Source of the DNA: Cohnella baijiui
Lineage (GTDB): Bacteria > Bacillota > Bacilli > Paenibacillales > Paenibacillaceae
Length of the DNA stretch: 35,135 nucleotides
Direction of reading: 5' to 3'
Assembly (NCBI RefSeq): GCF_020731285.1
Contig: NZ_JAJFOW010000056.1
Location: 1-35,135, forward strand
Part shown: positions 15,638-24,590 of the stretch, piece after piece
Layout of the letters: every line of letters starts with the position of its first letter
How positions within the stretch are numbered: position 1 is the stretch's first letter
Notes under the pieces: generated by a model
The model's database searches: none
What the model saw: only the letters and a program-made list of their open reading frames with translations
What the model was told of the DNA's origin: nothing
Position numbers and translations under genes: made by a program

Positions 15638-16933
15638 ATGATGTCGTACGTAAAAGATATTTTGCTGCAGCTTCTGTTCGCCTTAACGCCTTTCGTGCTG
15701 TACAACATCTATTATCGCGACAAAGCCATCCATTTTTCCAAGCCTTTTATCGTAATCACGTGCATGATCTGTCTGCTGTTGTCGATGACCTTTCCTCTAA
15801 GCGTAGAGGATGGGATTATTTTCGATATCCGCTACGTGATTATGTTTTTCGGGCTGGTGTTCGGCGGCATGACCGCCGGCATGATTCTGCTTCTCGAGTT
15901 TATGGCGTACCGTTTGTCGCTCGGCGGCGCCGGATTGTTTTCGGCGCTGATCATTCTCTCGATTACGTTCCCTCTCTCCCTCCTGCTTTCCTTCCTCTAC
16001 CGTCGCTATTCGAAGTGGCGAATGCTCATCGTTTTGATCGCGGGACTCCTTTTTTCCGTCATTCCGATCGGCGTCATGCTCGTCACCGAACGTCGATATG
16101 TAATGGACAATCTGACCTTCAATATACTGGCAATGCCGGTGCAAAACAGCCTCGGAATATGGTTGTTGTTTACACTGTTCCATAAAGCGGTTTCCGATAA
16201 GCAGCTTTACCTGGATTACCTGCGAATCGAGAAAGTCGATACCATCAATCATGTCGCCGCCTCTCTCGCCCATGAAGTCCGCAACCCCTTGACCGCGGTA
16301 TCCGGTTTTTTGAAATTGATGCGGAACGAGGCGTTATCCCCGGAAAAGACCCGGCAGTTCATCGATATTTGCATGGAGGAAATCAAGCGGACCGAACTCA
16401 TTCTTTCCGAATATTTGTCCATTTCGAAACCCGGCAAACGACAATACGAGCCGGTTGATCTTTCGGAGCTGTCGAACGCGATTGTCGAGATCATGACGCC
16501 GTACGCGAACATGAATAACGTCCATTTGTCCCCTTTCGAAAACGGACCGGACATCCGCGTATCCGCCAATCCAAACGAAATCAAGCAGCTGCTGATCAAC
16601 TTTCTTAAAAATGCGATCGAGGCTTGTTCGTCCGTCTCGAACGGACAAGTTTCCATCCGCGTTTCCCGCGAAGCCCATCATGCGAAAATCGCGATCCTGG
16701 ACAACGGAATCGGAATGAGCAAAGAGCAAGTCGACCGGCTGGGAATCATCTATTTTTCGACCAAAAACAAAGGAACCGGCGTAGGGCTTACCTATTCCTA
16801 TCAATTGATCCGTTCTATGAATGGTGAAGTTTCCGTACGAAGCGAGCCGGGAAAAGGGACCGAATTCCTCATCTCGCTGCCGCTTCTACCTGCGCAGTCT
16901 CCCCCCGATGCCATGCGTTCGATCACCGGCTGA
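15638..16933 (+). CDS. KinB-like sensor histidine kinase with 5TM (5TMR-LYT) sensor region
   Basis: The 431-residue kinase begins with about six hydrophobic helices (to residue 182) containing the 5TMR-LYT signature FGGMTAG and YRLSLGGAG (76-99). A HisKA domain follows with His212 in SLAHEVRNPLTAVSG, then an HATPase domain with INFLKNAIEA, DNGIGMS and GTGVGLTYSYQL. This layout is that of sporulation-type kinases such as KinB. No response regulator lies nearby, so it likely phosphorylates a distant partner, plausibly a Spo0F-type protein. Two adjacent ATGs (15638, 15641) follow GGGGG. A lipoprotein gene follows after 51 bases, probably in the same operon. Confidence 0.88.
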   Translation: MMSYVKDILLQLLFALTPFVLYNIYYRDKAIHFSKPFIVITCMICLLLSMTFPLSVEDGIIFDIRYVIMFFGLVFGGMTAGMILLLEFMAYRLSLGGAGLFSALIILSITFPLSLLLSFLYRRYSKWRMLIVLIAGLLFSVIPIGVMLVTERRYVMDNLTFNILAMPVQNSLGIWLLFTLFHKAVSDKQLYLDYLRIEKVDTINHVAASLAHEVRNPLTAVSGFLKLMRNEALSPEKTRQFIDICMEEIKRTELILSEYLSISKPGKRQYEPVDLSELSNAIVEIMTPYANMNNVHLSPFENGPDIRVSANPNEIKQLLINFLKNAIEACSSVSNGQVSIRVSREAHHAKIAILDNGIGMSKEQVDRLGIIYFSTKNKGTGVGLTYSYQLIRSMNGEVSVRSEPGKGTEFLISLPLLPAQSPPDAMRSITG

Positions 16934-16984
16934 TCGCAACTATCTCGCATGAATACCGTCTGAAATGCAAAAGGGGGGATTGCG

Positions 16985-17863
16985 TTGCGGAATCTGCTAC
17001 TGATCATTGCCATCGTTGTGGCGTTATCCGGTTGTGCGGGTCCGACGCGCTCGGAAGAAGGCGGCGCTCCGTCAGCAGCCGCAGACCCAGCTGTCGCTTC
17101 AATGAAAGACACGGTCGGCGTTCCCGATCAGGTAAGACGCGCTTCCAGGCTCCCTCGAGAGCAAGCGCTAGCCGCCGCCGACGATTACCGGAAGGCGACC
17201 GGAAAATGGTTTGATGAGGAGAACGGATTATCGCTTCTCGCTTCATACACTTCGGGAGACAGAGAAGCCGATAGCGATGTCGGGGCTGCAATAGGGACGA
17301 TTCCCAACGGACGGTCCGTGCGGTTTCAATTGACCGGCCGGGATGCCTCCGGCAAACGAACCGAATTAATCGCGGAGTACGAAGGCGATCGCACCGACGC
17401 GGTGGACGGACGGCTGGATTTCTCCCAAAGGCTGCCGTCGCGGCCGGATACGAACTATCTCCTCAGCGTGGAGATCCTCTCGCCCGAGGGATTGGTGGAA
17501 GACACGTTTTTGACGCCTCTTTTCGTTCCTCCGAACGAACTGAACGCCCGTCTCTCCGTCCAACGGTCTGCTGCGGATGAAGAGCGAATGACGCTATCCG
17601 TTTATAATGCCGGACCTACGGATTTAATGTTGGGGTACGGGTACCTCCTTTATCGAAAAGCGTCCGACGGCTGGCGCCTGGTGCCGATGGAAAACGCGGT
17701 GCCCGCGGTCGGCATCATCGCCAGTCCCGGTTATGATCCCTTTACAGAAGAGGTGTCGCTGCCCCCCAAGCTCCAAGCGGGATCTTATCGCCTCGTCAAG
17801 CAAATTGAAGGCAACCAGACCCGTTTGTCCGTCAGGCTGGCCGCGGATTTCGAGGTGCCCTGA
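16985..17863 (+). CDS. Ig-like domain lipoprotein following the KinB-like kinase
   Basis: The 292-residue protein starts at TTG (AAAGGGGGG lies a few bases upstream) and has a short signal peptide with the lipobox VALSGC (lipid Cys17). The central part (about 90-180) is not recognised. The C-terminal 95 residues look like a bacterial Ig-like domain of the type found in Bacillales lipoproteins: SVYNAGPTDLMLGYGYLLYRK early and LQAGSYRLVKQIEGN late. It is held on the outer membrane face. Position directly after the kinase suggests it influences signalling, much as the lipoprotein KapB supports KinB in B. subtilis, although I see no sequence resemblance to KapB. Confidence 0.8.
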   Translation: MRNLLLIIAIVVALSGCAGPTRSEEGGAPSAAADPAVASMKDTVGVPDQVRRASRLPREQALAAADDYRKATGKWFDEENGLSLLASYTSGDREADSDVGAAIGTIPNGRSVRFQLTGRDASGKRTELIAEYEGDRTDAVDGRLDFSQRLPSRPDTNYLLSVEILSPEGLVEDTFLTPLFVPPNELNARLSVQRSAADEERMTLSVYNAGPTDLMLGYGYLLYRKASDGWRLVPMENAVPAVGIIASPGYDPFTEEVSLPPKLQAGSYRLVKQIEGNQTRLSVRLAADFEVP

Positions 17864-18115
17864 ACCGAGAAACGAGGCTGTCTCATAAGGTTGTAAGGGG
17901 ACCCGAGAGTCGGCAGCGCGGTTTTTAATGCGGCTTCATTGACATCAATTAACGATCTTTCCACGCATGAAGGCTGCCTCGGACGCGTGGCCATCTGCGA
18001 GGCTGGTATCGAATGAATCAGTTGGGTCTTGGCGCAAATTCGCCGGATTCCGGCCGATGGTTCGCAACTGGCTTATGCCAATGGGCCTTGTTTGCGCTCG
18101 GTTCGGGTCGCGCAG

Positions 18116-18328
18116 TAAATGAGTTGCATTCGTACATCTAATTTAGTTGCATTCGTACATCTAATTAGGGCCATTTCGGGAGGGTGGAGCGGTTTACTTG
18201 TAAAAGTACATCTAATTTAGCGTAAATCCGTCCTGTACGCAGAAAACGGACGATTTAGTCGTACGATTGCAACTAAATGACCGTGAAGAAGGAATATAGC
18301 AAAATTAGATGTACATTTGCATCTAAAC
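18116..18328. repeat. Cluster of intergenic hairpin repeats with GTACATCTAA core
   Basis: Dyads bounded by TTTAG or TTTAC and CTAA recur at about 18116-18143 and 18142-18164, then 18193-18215, 18254-18277 and 18305-18326. The first two overlap and are 23 bases apart. Later centre-to-centre distances are about 51, 61 and 50. The first three carry GTACATCTAA on the plus strand; the last two carry the related core in the opposite orientation. They fill part of the 748-base gap 17864-18611. The rest of the gap holds no supported gene; 17873-17890 resembles an insertion-sequence end, but no transposase accompanies it. Confidence 0.75.
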
Positions 18329-18459
18329 CATTGAATGCGGGGGAGGTAACACGGAAATCGGATTCCGGCGTTTTCTGCTTCGCGTCTTGCCGAAGGGAAG
18401 CTCGGAGGTCGGATGGCTTTCGCTTGCCCATCGTTTGTTGAAGAAGGAAGCAGTGGATC

Positions 18460-18508
18460 GAAATCGAGAAATGGCGGTGCAGGGATCATCTCCCCAAACA
18501 CCGCCATT
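18460..18508 (-). terminator. Rho-independent terminator of carbohydrate operon 2
   Basis: The perfect 10-bp stem AATGGCGGTG (18470-18479) and CACCGCCATT (18499-18508), with an inner GGGA/TCCC stem, is followed on the minus strand by TCTCGATTTC. It lies about 100 bases past the stop of the gene ending at 18612. Confidence 0.75.
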
Positions 18509-18611
18509 CCTTCATTTTCACACGTATTGGGATGGAGGAGAGCTGTCTGTCCGTGAACGCCACCTACATGTGAGACTCCCTCGTTTCTTATCCGATTGCA
18601 AAAGTCGTCGC

Positions 18612-20672
18612 TCACGCCTCGTCCCGCAAACGGAAGATCTTCGACTCGGCCGGCTGCAGCGATACGAGCCAGTCGCCGGACAGCGTTTCAATCGCGTGCG
18701 CCCACAAATCCTCGCACGTCCGGCGCCGCGCGGGGTCCAGTCCCATCCGCGCCAGATCGACCCGGATGTCGGCCGGCCGTTCCCCGTCGTAGTTGAACAC
18801 CGCGACGTACGTCTCGACGCCCGCCTCCGACCGGTCGTGCCGGTAGAAGACCGGAGCCGCCCGGTCGCCCTCGTCGCCGGTCAGCGGCAGGAACGTCTCG
18901 CCCCGCCGCGCGATCGCGAGCGGCTCCGGTTCCGCCAGCCAACGGCGCCCCCGTTCGAGGGCTTCGGGGATCCGATAGTCGTCGCCCATGAGCAGAATCG
19001 TGCCCGCGATCAGCGACGCGTTCAGCCGGCTGCGGCCTTCGTGCGGAGACGTCGGCTCATGATTGTAGCTTCGATACAAAACGGTATGATCCGGGTCGTT
19101 GAAGGCGTACAGCGTCCGATGAATCCACCAGCCGTAAGTGAGCGAGTTCAACATGTACGCCGTATCCTTCAGCTCGCCGAACGCGTCGCAGGAGATGCGT
19201 CGGCCGTGCGCCCAGCCGTGCGGGAACAGCGGCGCGATCGACAGATGAATGAAGAACGGCCTGCCGATCCTCGCCGGATCGAGCAGCGCGGCAATTTGCG
19301 CCATGCCGTAATTGTAGGCCTGGATACCCGTCTCGATCTCCGTCAAGTAGTGGGCGCCTTCCAGCGCGCCGTGCCCCATGAAGTCCAGTTTGACGTAGGA
19401 GAAGCCTTCGTCCACGAACCGTTGCAGCGTCCACGTCGTCCGCAGCCGGTTGCCGGGATGCGTCGGATCGATCGCGTAGCCTCCGTCCAAATCCGGCAGA
19501 ACATGGCCGTCCCCGTCGCGCAGCAGCAGGTCCGCGTACGTGTACCGCCCGTCCGTCCCTTCCACCGGCCTAGACGCCGCTTCCTCGACCGTTCCCCAGT
19601 AGGCAAACGGCGTCCAGTACGTACCGGCGTTCTGCCCATTTGCCCGCACATGCGCCACCGCGTCGCGACGCTCGTCTTCCGTCAGATTCGTCCAGAACGA
19701 ATCGAAATTCACGTACGTCTCGCCCCGGTCGTGGAAGCCCATCTCCCGCATCTCCCGGATGAAGTCCGATGCCCGGACGTAGCTGTCGTAGCTGAGCGCT
19801 CCGCCGACAGCCGACCAACTGTTCCAGCCGAACGGCACGGCGCCGTCCCACGGCAGCACGGGTACGAGGCGCGCGTTCGCCTCGCCGAACGCCGTCAGCC
19901 CTTCACGGTAATCCGCGAACGCGCCCGCGAAGATCGTCGGCGCGGACACGGACGTCCCGGTCACGAAGCCGTGCGGCAGCGAATCGCGGGTGTAGTCTCC
20001 GGCCGCTCCGCCGTACACCGCCAGCCGGTCGATGGCCTCGGGCGTCGAGCCCGACACCCGGATGCCCGTCTTCCACCGGTCGTGCGCAACGGAGCCGAAG
20101 ACGAAGCCGCGGCGGTCGCTCTCCCGGTAGACGGCCGTCGCCTCGTAGCTCTCCATCCGCCCCGGCATCGGCACCGCCTCGTAGCGGACCCATTTGTCGT
20201 TGTCGAACGGTACGAGCAGCGCGCGGATCGGATCGTCCGCCGCGCCTCCGGCGGACAGGCGAAGCGCTCCCCCCGTCATCCCGTTCTCCTCGCCGGCGCA
20301 GATTGGCGCAATCTCGTTCGTCGCGATCGGCGTTTCGCCGCTCGCGATTAGACCGATCAGCGCATACGGCAGCCTTTCGTACACCGTGAACGTTTGCCGG
20401 AGGCGGAGCCCGCCATCCAGCTCATGGTCGACGTGCAATACGACCCCCTTGCCGAAGGCATCCGCCGTTTCCTCGAACCGGTGCGATCGCCGGGGCGCCT
20501 CGGCCGTCGACCGCCACGTCTCTCCCAGCCGTATCCGGCCGCAGGCGCCTCGCAGCGCGCCGAGCCCCTCCCAGTCGATGGCGAAGCTGCCTTCCGCCAT
20601 ATCGCACGCGATCCGGATTCGGCCGTTGCCGATCTCGACCCCGCGCTCCCGTTCCGCTTTCGTAATCGTCAT
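18612..20672 (-). CDS. Cytoplasmic clan GH-D glycosidase (GH36/alpha-galactosidase-like)
   Basis: The 686-residue protein lacks a signal peptide. It has an N-terminal beta-sandwich, a TIM barrel beginning at VPFGWNSWSAVG (279-290), and a C-terminal beta domain. YVKLDFMGHG supplies the likely nucleophile Asp430, and GRRISCDAFG the likely acid/base Asp496. These positions and the GWNSW block place it in the alpha-galactosidase clan; the exact family and sugar are uncertain. It is strongly similar across its length to the catalytic part of the surface enzyme at 28080-32129. It is the last gene of the importer operon and probably cleaves oligosaccharides after uptake. GGAGGAG precedes the ATG at 20672. 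Confidence 0.85.
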   Translation of the reverse strand: MTITKAERERGVEIGNGRIRIACDMAEGSFAIDWEGLGALRGACGRIRLGETWRSTAEAPRRSHRFEETADAFGKGVVLHVDHELDGGLRLRQTFTVYERLPYALIGLIASGETPIATNEIAPICAGEENGMTGGALRLSAGGAADDPIRALLVPFDNDKWVRYEAVPMPGRMESYEATAVYRESDRRGFVFGSVAHDRWKTGIRVSGSTPEAIDRLAVYGGAAGDYTRDSLPHGFVTGTSVSAPTIFAGAFADYREGLTAFGEANARLVPVLPWDGAVPFGWNSWSAVGGALSYDSYVRASDFIREMREMGFHDRGETYVNFDSFWTNLTEDERRDAVAHVRANGQNAGTYWTPFAYWGTVEEAASRPVEGTDGRYTYADLLLRDGDGHVLPDLDGGYAIDPTHPGNRLRTTWTLQRFVDEGFSYVKLDFMGHGALEGAHYLTEIETGIQAYNYGMAQIAALLDPARIGRPFFIHLSIAPLFPHGWAHGRRISCDAFGELKDTAYMLNSLTYGWWIHRTLYAFNDPDHTVLYRSYNHEPTSPHEGRSRLNASLIAGTILLMGDDYRIPEALERGRRWLAEPEPLAIARRGETFLPLTGDEGDRAAPVFYRHDRSEAGVETYVAVFNYDGERPADIRVDLARMGLDPARRRTCEDLWAHAIETLSGDWLVSLQPAESKIFRLRDEA

Positions 20673-20700
20673 GTCCGCTCCTCCGTTCTCACGCGGCGAA

Positions 20701-20720
20701 GGCCGGCGCGAGCGCCGGCC
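20701..20720 (-). other. Intercistronic hairpin between solute-binding protein and glycosidase genes
   Basis: A perfect 8-bp stem, GGCCGGCG and CGCCGGCC, around the loop CGAG. On the minus strand it follows the stop of the solute-binding protein gene (20733) by about 12 bases and precedes the glycosidase start. It has no T-tract in that direction, so mRNA protection or partial attenuation is more likely than full termination. Confidence 0.6.
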
Positions 20721-20732
20721 CTCTTCCTGTTT

Positions 20733-22376
20733 TTATTGCCACAGGCTTAAGCGCTGTTTGTAGTTTTCATTGATGATCTTCTCGATTTTTTCGCTGCCCG
20801 CCGCCTTCATCTCGGACAGCATCTGGTCGAGAATCGCGCTCGATTCGGCTTCGGATTTCGCGATGATCGCCTTGGTGATCGATTGCGTCATGATGTCGTT
20901 GACCTTTTGCGAAACGAGCGCTTCCGGGGTGCCGCCTTGCGGGCCGAGATTGTCGTACGTGTCCGTCCGCCAGGTCGAGTCGGCGAGATTTTTAATCGCC
21001 ATTTTGTCGACTTCATTGCGCTCGTAGCGACCGGCCAAATCGTAGACCGTGCCGTCGGTGCCCTTGCCGCCCTTGATGAACCACGTCCATTTGCGGATGC
21101 CGCTCGTCTTGGAGAAGTTGGACCAGTCGTTTTTGAAACCCTCGAGCACTTCCGGGCGCGGCACGTGCTTGCCGTCCTTCAAGTCCCAGTGCTTGCCCTC
21201 GACGCCCCACATAAGCAGGTATTGGCCTTCTTCGCTGGCCAGGAAATCGATGAACTTCATCGTGCGCTCCGGATCCCGGTTCGCTTTGGTGATGCCGATC
21301 GCGTCCCAGCCGAGGGAGCCTTTCGGTCCGTAGGTCGTCTTGGCGGGGTCGACGCCCGGACCGACGACTTTGTAATCGTAGAACTGCTTTTCCGGCCCGC
21401 CTTCCTTCTTCAGCGCGGTGTTGGCGTCGCCCAGGTCCCAGTAGGCGCCCGGGGTGCCGAATACGGCGCCGGAGGACAGCTTTTGCAGCCACGCTTCCTT
21501 CTTGTTGATCGCCCAGTCCGTGTCGATCAGGCCTTCCCGATACAGCTTGTTCATGTAGAGGATCATTTCGCGGTATTTCGGATCTTCGACGTCGTACTGC
21601 AGCTTGCCGTCCGTTTCGAAATACGTCTTCATGCCGAACATGCCTTTGAACGTTCCCGTAACGGCGCCCATGTTCGAGCCGTCCATCGTGAGCGGGATCG
21701 TCGGCTTGCCGTTGATCGTCGGATACTTTTCTTTGAAGCGCTTCAGCAGGTCCTCGAATTCGTCCGCGGTGAACGGCTGTCCGCCTTCCGCCTTGTCCGG
21801 GGCGAGCTCCTTCAGAATGTCCATCTTCAGGTTGAAGCCGAATACCGGCTCCCCTTCCTCGTAGCCGTACCAGTTCGACAGGTAGTAGTTTTTCCCGTCG
21901 GTGTAGCGCGTTTTGTTCAGGATGTCGCCGTACATTTCCTTCACGTTCGGGCCGTACTTCTCGATCAGATCGTCGAGCGGCACCAGCGCGCCCGCCGCGA
22001 TGTATTTGTTGACGATGTCGCTGCTGCGATCCATCAGCACGACATCGGGCAGGTCGTCGCTCGCCAGCATCAGGTTCAGCTTCTCCGCCGGGTTGCCCGT
22101 CGGCTGCTGGATCTCCACAGTCACGCCGGTCCGTTTGGTGATCTCCTGGGCGACGTCGTTGGTAAACGCGTCTCCGGTATTTTTGTCGAAGAACGTCAGC
22201 TTGATCGGCTTCAGGTCGTCGCTCGCGGATGCGCTTGCGGAAGGACCGGCATCCGCGGACGGCGCTGCGCCGCCGTTTCCGGCATTTCCGCCGTTTTTGC
22301 CGCTGCAGGCCGCCAAAAGCGCGACGGACAAAGCCAAACTGAGCGATACGGAACCCCATTTTCGAATCGTATACAT
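20733..22376 (-). CDS. LplA-like extracellular solute-binding lipoprotein
   Basis: The 547-residue protein has a signal peptide with the lipobox VALLAAC, a Gly/Ala/Ser-rich tether, and a large solute-binding fold typical of the LplA group (longer than MalE types): LTFFDKNTGDAFTNDVAQEI, LMLASDDLPDVVLMD, AAGALVPLDDLIEKYGPNVK, GYEEGEPVFGFNLKMDIL. It presents an oligosaccharide to the two permeases encoded upstream (22478-24370). GAGGGGG lies about 11 bases before the ATG at 22376. The order permease, permease, binding protein, enzyme is the usual one for LplBCA operons in Paenibacillaceae. Confidence 0.95.
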   Translation of the reverse strand: MYTIRKWGSVSLSLALSVALLAACSGKNGGNAGNGGAAPSADAGPSASASASDDLKPIKLTFFDKNTGDAFTNDVAQEITKRTGVTVEIQQPTGNPAEKLNLMLASDDLPDVVLMDRSSDIVNKYIAAGALVPLDDLIEKYGPNVKEMYGDILNKTRYTDGKNYYLSNWYGYEEGEPVFGFNLKMDILKELAPDKAEGGQPFTADEFEDLLKRFKEKYPTINGKPTIPLTMDGSNMGAVTGTFKGMFGMKTYFETDGKLQYDVEDPKYREMILYMNKLYREGLIDTDWAINKKEAWLQKLSSGAVFGTPGAYWDLGDANTALKKEGGPEKQFYDYKVVGPGVDPAKTTYGPKGSLGWDAIGITKANRDPERTMKFIDFLASEEGQYLLMWGVEGKHWDLKDGKHVPRPEVLEGFKNDWSNFSKTSGIRKWTWFIKGGKGTDGTVYDLAGRYERNEVDKMAIKNLADSTWRTDTYDNLGPQGGTPEALVSQKVNDIMTQSITKAIIAKSEAESSAILDQMLSEMKAAGSEKIEKIINENYKQRLSLWQ

Positions 22377-22477
22377 CGATGTGACCCCCTCAAAGTAATG
22401 GACTGCCGTTGCAATTCCGCGTCTGGCGCGCTTGTCCCGCTGCGCCCCTCACCCCCCTCAACGGTTCGTTCTCGCCC

Positions 22478-23371
22478 TTAGCTCTTCACGGCGCCGAGCG
22501 TCATTCCTTTCACGAAATAGCGCTGCAGGAAAGGATAGACCAAGATGATCGGCAGCGTGGCCACCATCGTTGCGGCCATTCGGATCGTGTCCGAGGAGAC
22601 CGCCGTCCGCTTGGCCGAATCCGCCATTTGACTGGCGTTCGACGTGAACGATTGTGTCTGGTATTGGTTCAGGATTTTGACCAGTACGGCCTGCAGCGTC
22701 TTCAACTGCGGCTTGTAGGTGAACACGTAGGAGTCGAACCACGAATTCCAATGATTGATCGCGGAGAACAAACCGATCGTGACGAGCACCGGCACGCAGA
22801 TCGGCAGAACGACCCGCGCATAAATCTGGATGTCGTTGGCGCCGTCGATTTTGGCCGACTCCTCTACTTCGGCGGGCAGTTCCTGCATGAACGTACGCAC
22901 GATGATGACGAAGAAGACGTTCATCAGATTGGGCAGGATGTACACCGCAAACGTGTCGATCAGATGCACGCTTTTCAGGATCATGTAGTAGGGGATCAAC
23001 CCGCCGCCAAAGTACATCGTGAAGATGAAGAACAGTCCGATGGCTCTGCCGCCGACGAGATCCCGCTTGCTGAGCGCGAAGGCGAGCAGGCTGATGACGG
23101 CGACGGCGAGCGGCGTGCCGACGAGCGTCCGAAGGAACGTGATCTTGAGGCCGTTCAAAATTTCCTGATCCCGGAGAATCTCCTGGTAGCTCGCGAAGCT
23201 GATCTCCCGCGGCCAGAGGTAGATGCCGCCTTTGACCGCATCGGCCGCGCTGTTGAGCGACAAGACCAGAATGTTCCAGAACGGATAAAACGTGATCAGA
23301 AACACGAAGGCGAGAAACAGATAGACGATGCCGAGGTAAGCGCGATCTCCGGCGCTTTTGTGCAAGAACAT
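22478..23371 (-). CDS. LplC-like carbohydrate ABC permease
   Basis: The 297-residue permease has six hydrophobic helices and the EAA loop PAEVEESAKIDGANDIQIYA followed by VVLPICVP. The C-terminal TLGAVKS ending is characteristic of the LplC/YtcP group. AAAGGAGGT stands 9 bases before the ATG at 23371. It is 24 bases downstream of the LplB-like gene, in one operon. Confidence 0.95.
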   Translation of the reverse strand: MFLHKSAGDRAYLGIVYLFLAFVFLITFYPFWNILVLSLNSAADAVKGGIYLWPREISFASYQEILRDQEILNGLKITFLRTLVGTPLAVAVISLLAFALSKRDLVGGRAIGLFFIFTMYFGGGLIPYYMILKSVHLIDTFAVYILPNLMNVFFVIIVRTFMQELPAEVEESAKIDGANDIQIYARVVLPICVPVLVTIGLFSAINHWNSWFDSYVFTYKPQLKTLQAVLVKILNQYQTQSFTSNASQMADSAKRTAVSSDTIRMAATMVATLPIILVYPFLQRYFVKGMTLGAVKS

Positions 23372-23395
23372 GGATGGACCTCCTTTCGGCCGGAA

Positions 23396-24370
23396 TCAAT
23401 AGAGCGATTGTTGGTTGACCCGACGGGACCAAGCGTTGACGAGCATGACGAGCACGAAGGCGACGACCGACTTGAACAATCCGACTGCGGCGCCGTACGA
23501 GAACATGCCATTCTGCAAGCCGTACCGGTACGTGTACGTGTCGATAACGTCGGAGTACTGGAGCACGGTCGTATTCTGCAGCAGGTACTGCTGGTCGAAG
23601 CCGGCGTTCAGCACGTTGCCGACCGCGAGGATCGACAGGATGACGATCGTCGGGCGCAGCGCCGGCAGCGTGACGTTCCAGGTTTGGCGCCAGCGGCTGG
23701 CTCCGTCCACCCGGGCGGCTTCGTACAGCTCGGGATTGATGCTTGCGATCGCCGCCAGATAGATGATCGCGTTAAAACCCATGTCCTTCCACGTATTCGA
23801 GACGGCGATGATGCCCCAGAACATATGGCCGTTCTGCAAAAAAGTAATCGGCTTGTCGATCAGGTGCAGCGACAGGAGCAGTTGGTTGATCGCCCCGTTG
23901 GAAGCCAGCATCGTCACGATAATGTTTGCCGCGATGACCCAAGAGATGAAGTGCGGCAGGTACGAAACCGTTTGCACGATGCGCTTGAACCAGCCCCTGC
24001 TCACCTCGTTGATCATGAGCGCAAGCACGATCGGCGCCGGGAATCCGATGAGGAGCGACAGCAAGCTTTGGGCGAGCGTGTTCCGCATGATCAGATAAAA
24101 GTCCCCGTTGGTGAAAAAGTAGTCGAACCAGCTCCACCCGGTGAACTTGCTATGGAAAAACTGGTGGAAAAACGATCCTCCGCCCGGCGAGTAGCTGATG
24201 AACGCCATGTACAGACCGAACATCGGACCGTACGAAAAGACGAGCGTGCACGCAAAGGCGGGCAGAATCATGAGATACAAGTACTTTTGCTGCTTCATTC
24301 GTTTCCATTTGCTGCTTCTGCGGGCGGCCGCGGCCCTCTGCGCCGGGCGCCGTTCGACGGATGCCTCCAT
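23396..24370 (-). CDS. LplB-like carbohydrate ABC permease
   Basis: The 324-residue protein has a basic N-terminus (RSSKWKRMKQQKYLY), six hydrophobic helices with GPMFGLYMAF early, and the EAA loop INPELYEAARVDGASRWRQT. It is the first gene of the leftward operon LplB-LplC-LplA-glycosidase. CAGGAGG precedes the ATG at 24370; the open frame continues to 24427, but no ribosome binding site is visible there. No ATPase gene is present in the operon. It is divergent from the regulator/kinase pair, which probably controls it. Confidence 0.94.
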   Translation of the reverse strand: MEASVERRPAQRAAAARRSSKWKRMKQQKYLYLMILPAFACTLVFSYGPMFGLYMAFISYSPGGGSFFHQFFHSKFTGWSWFDYFFTNGDFYLIMRNTLAQSLLSLLIGFPAPIVLALMINEVSRGWFKRIVQTVSYLPHFISWVIAANIIVTMLASNGAINQLLLSLHLIDKPITFLQNGHMFWGIIAVSNTWKDMGFNAIIYLAAIASINPELYEAARVDGASRWRQTWNVTLPALRPTIVILSILAVGNVLNAGFDQQYLLQNTTVLQYSDVIDTYTYRYGLQNGMFSYGAAVGLFKSVVAFVLVMLVNAWSRRVNQQSLY

Positions 24371-24425
24371 GATTTCCCTCCTGTTGTCGGGCGGCCGTTG
24401 GCGGTATGCCCGAAGGCGTATCCCC

Positions 24426-24431
24426 ATTATA
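24426..24431 (-). promoter_or_regulatory. Candidate -10 box of the LplB operon
   Basis: On the minus strand TATAAT (24431-24426) stands 55 bases before the ATG at 24370. The hexamer 17 bases upstream (GGAATC) is a poor -35, which fits a promoter that needs an activator such as the AraC-type regulator encoded divergently. Confidence 0.45.
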
Positions 24432-24507
24432 GGCGGGGGTCTCCGAGGGATTCCATATCCCGATTTTCGAATCTACGACACGATCCTACGGAATTATCGA
24501 AAAGCCA

Positions 24508-24536
24508 TTGTTGAAATGAGATACAAACCCTACAAT
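24508..24536 (+). promoter_or_regulatory. Candidate sigma-A promoter of the regulator-kinase operon
   Basis: TTGTTG (24508-24513), a 17-base spacer and TACAAT (24531-24536), about 54 bases before the ATG at 24591. It is divergent from the LplB operon's -10, leaving about 75 bases between the two for regulator binding. Confidence 0.5.
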
Positions 24537-24590
24537 AAACAATCATAAATCCATCATCGCTACAACGAACGCCGGGGGAGCGTGCGAGGC

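Noticed and set aside
17873..17890. GAGGCTGTCTCATAAG, resembling an insertion-sequence terminal repeat
   Set aside because: I see no transposase, no matching second end and no target duplication in the gap, so it is at most a remnant.
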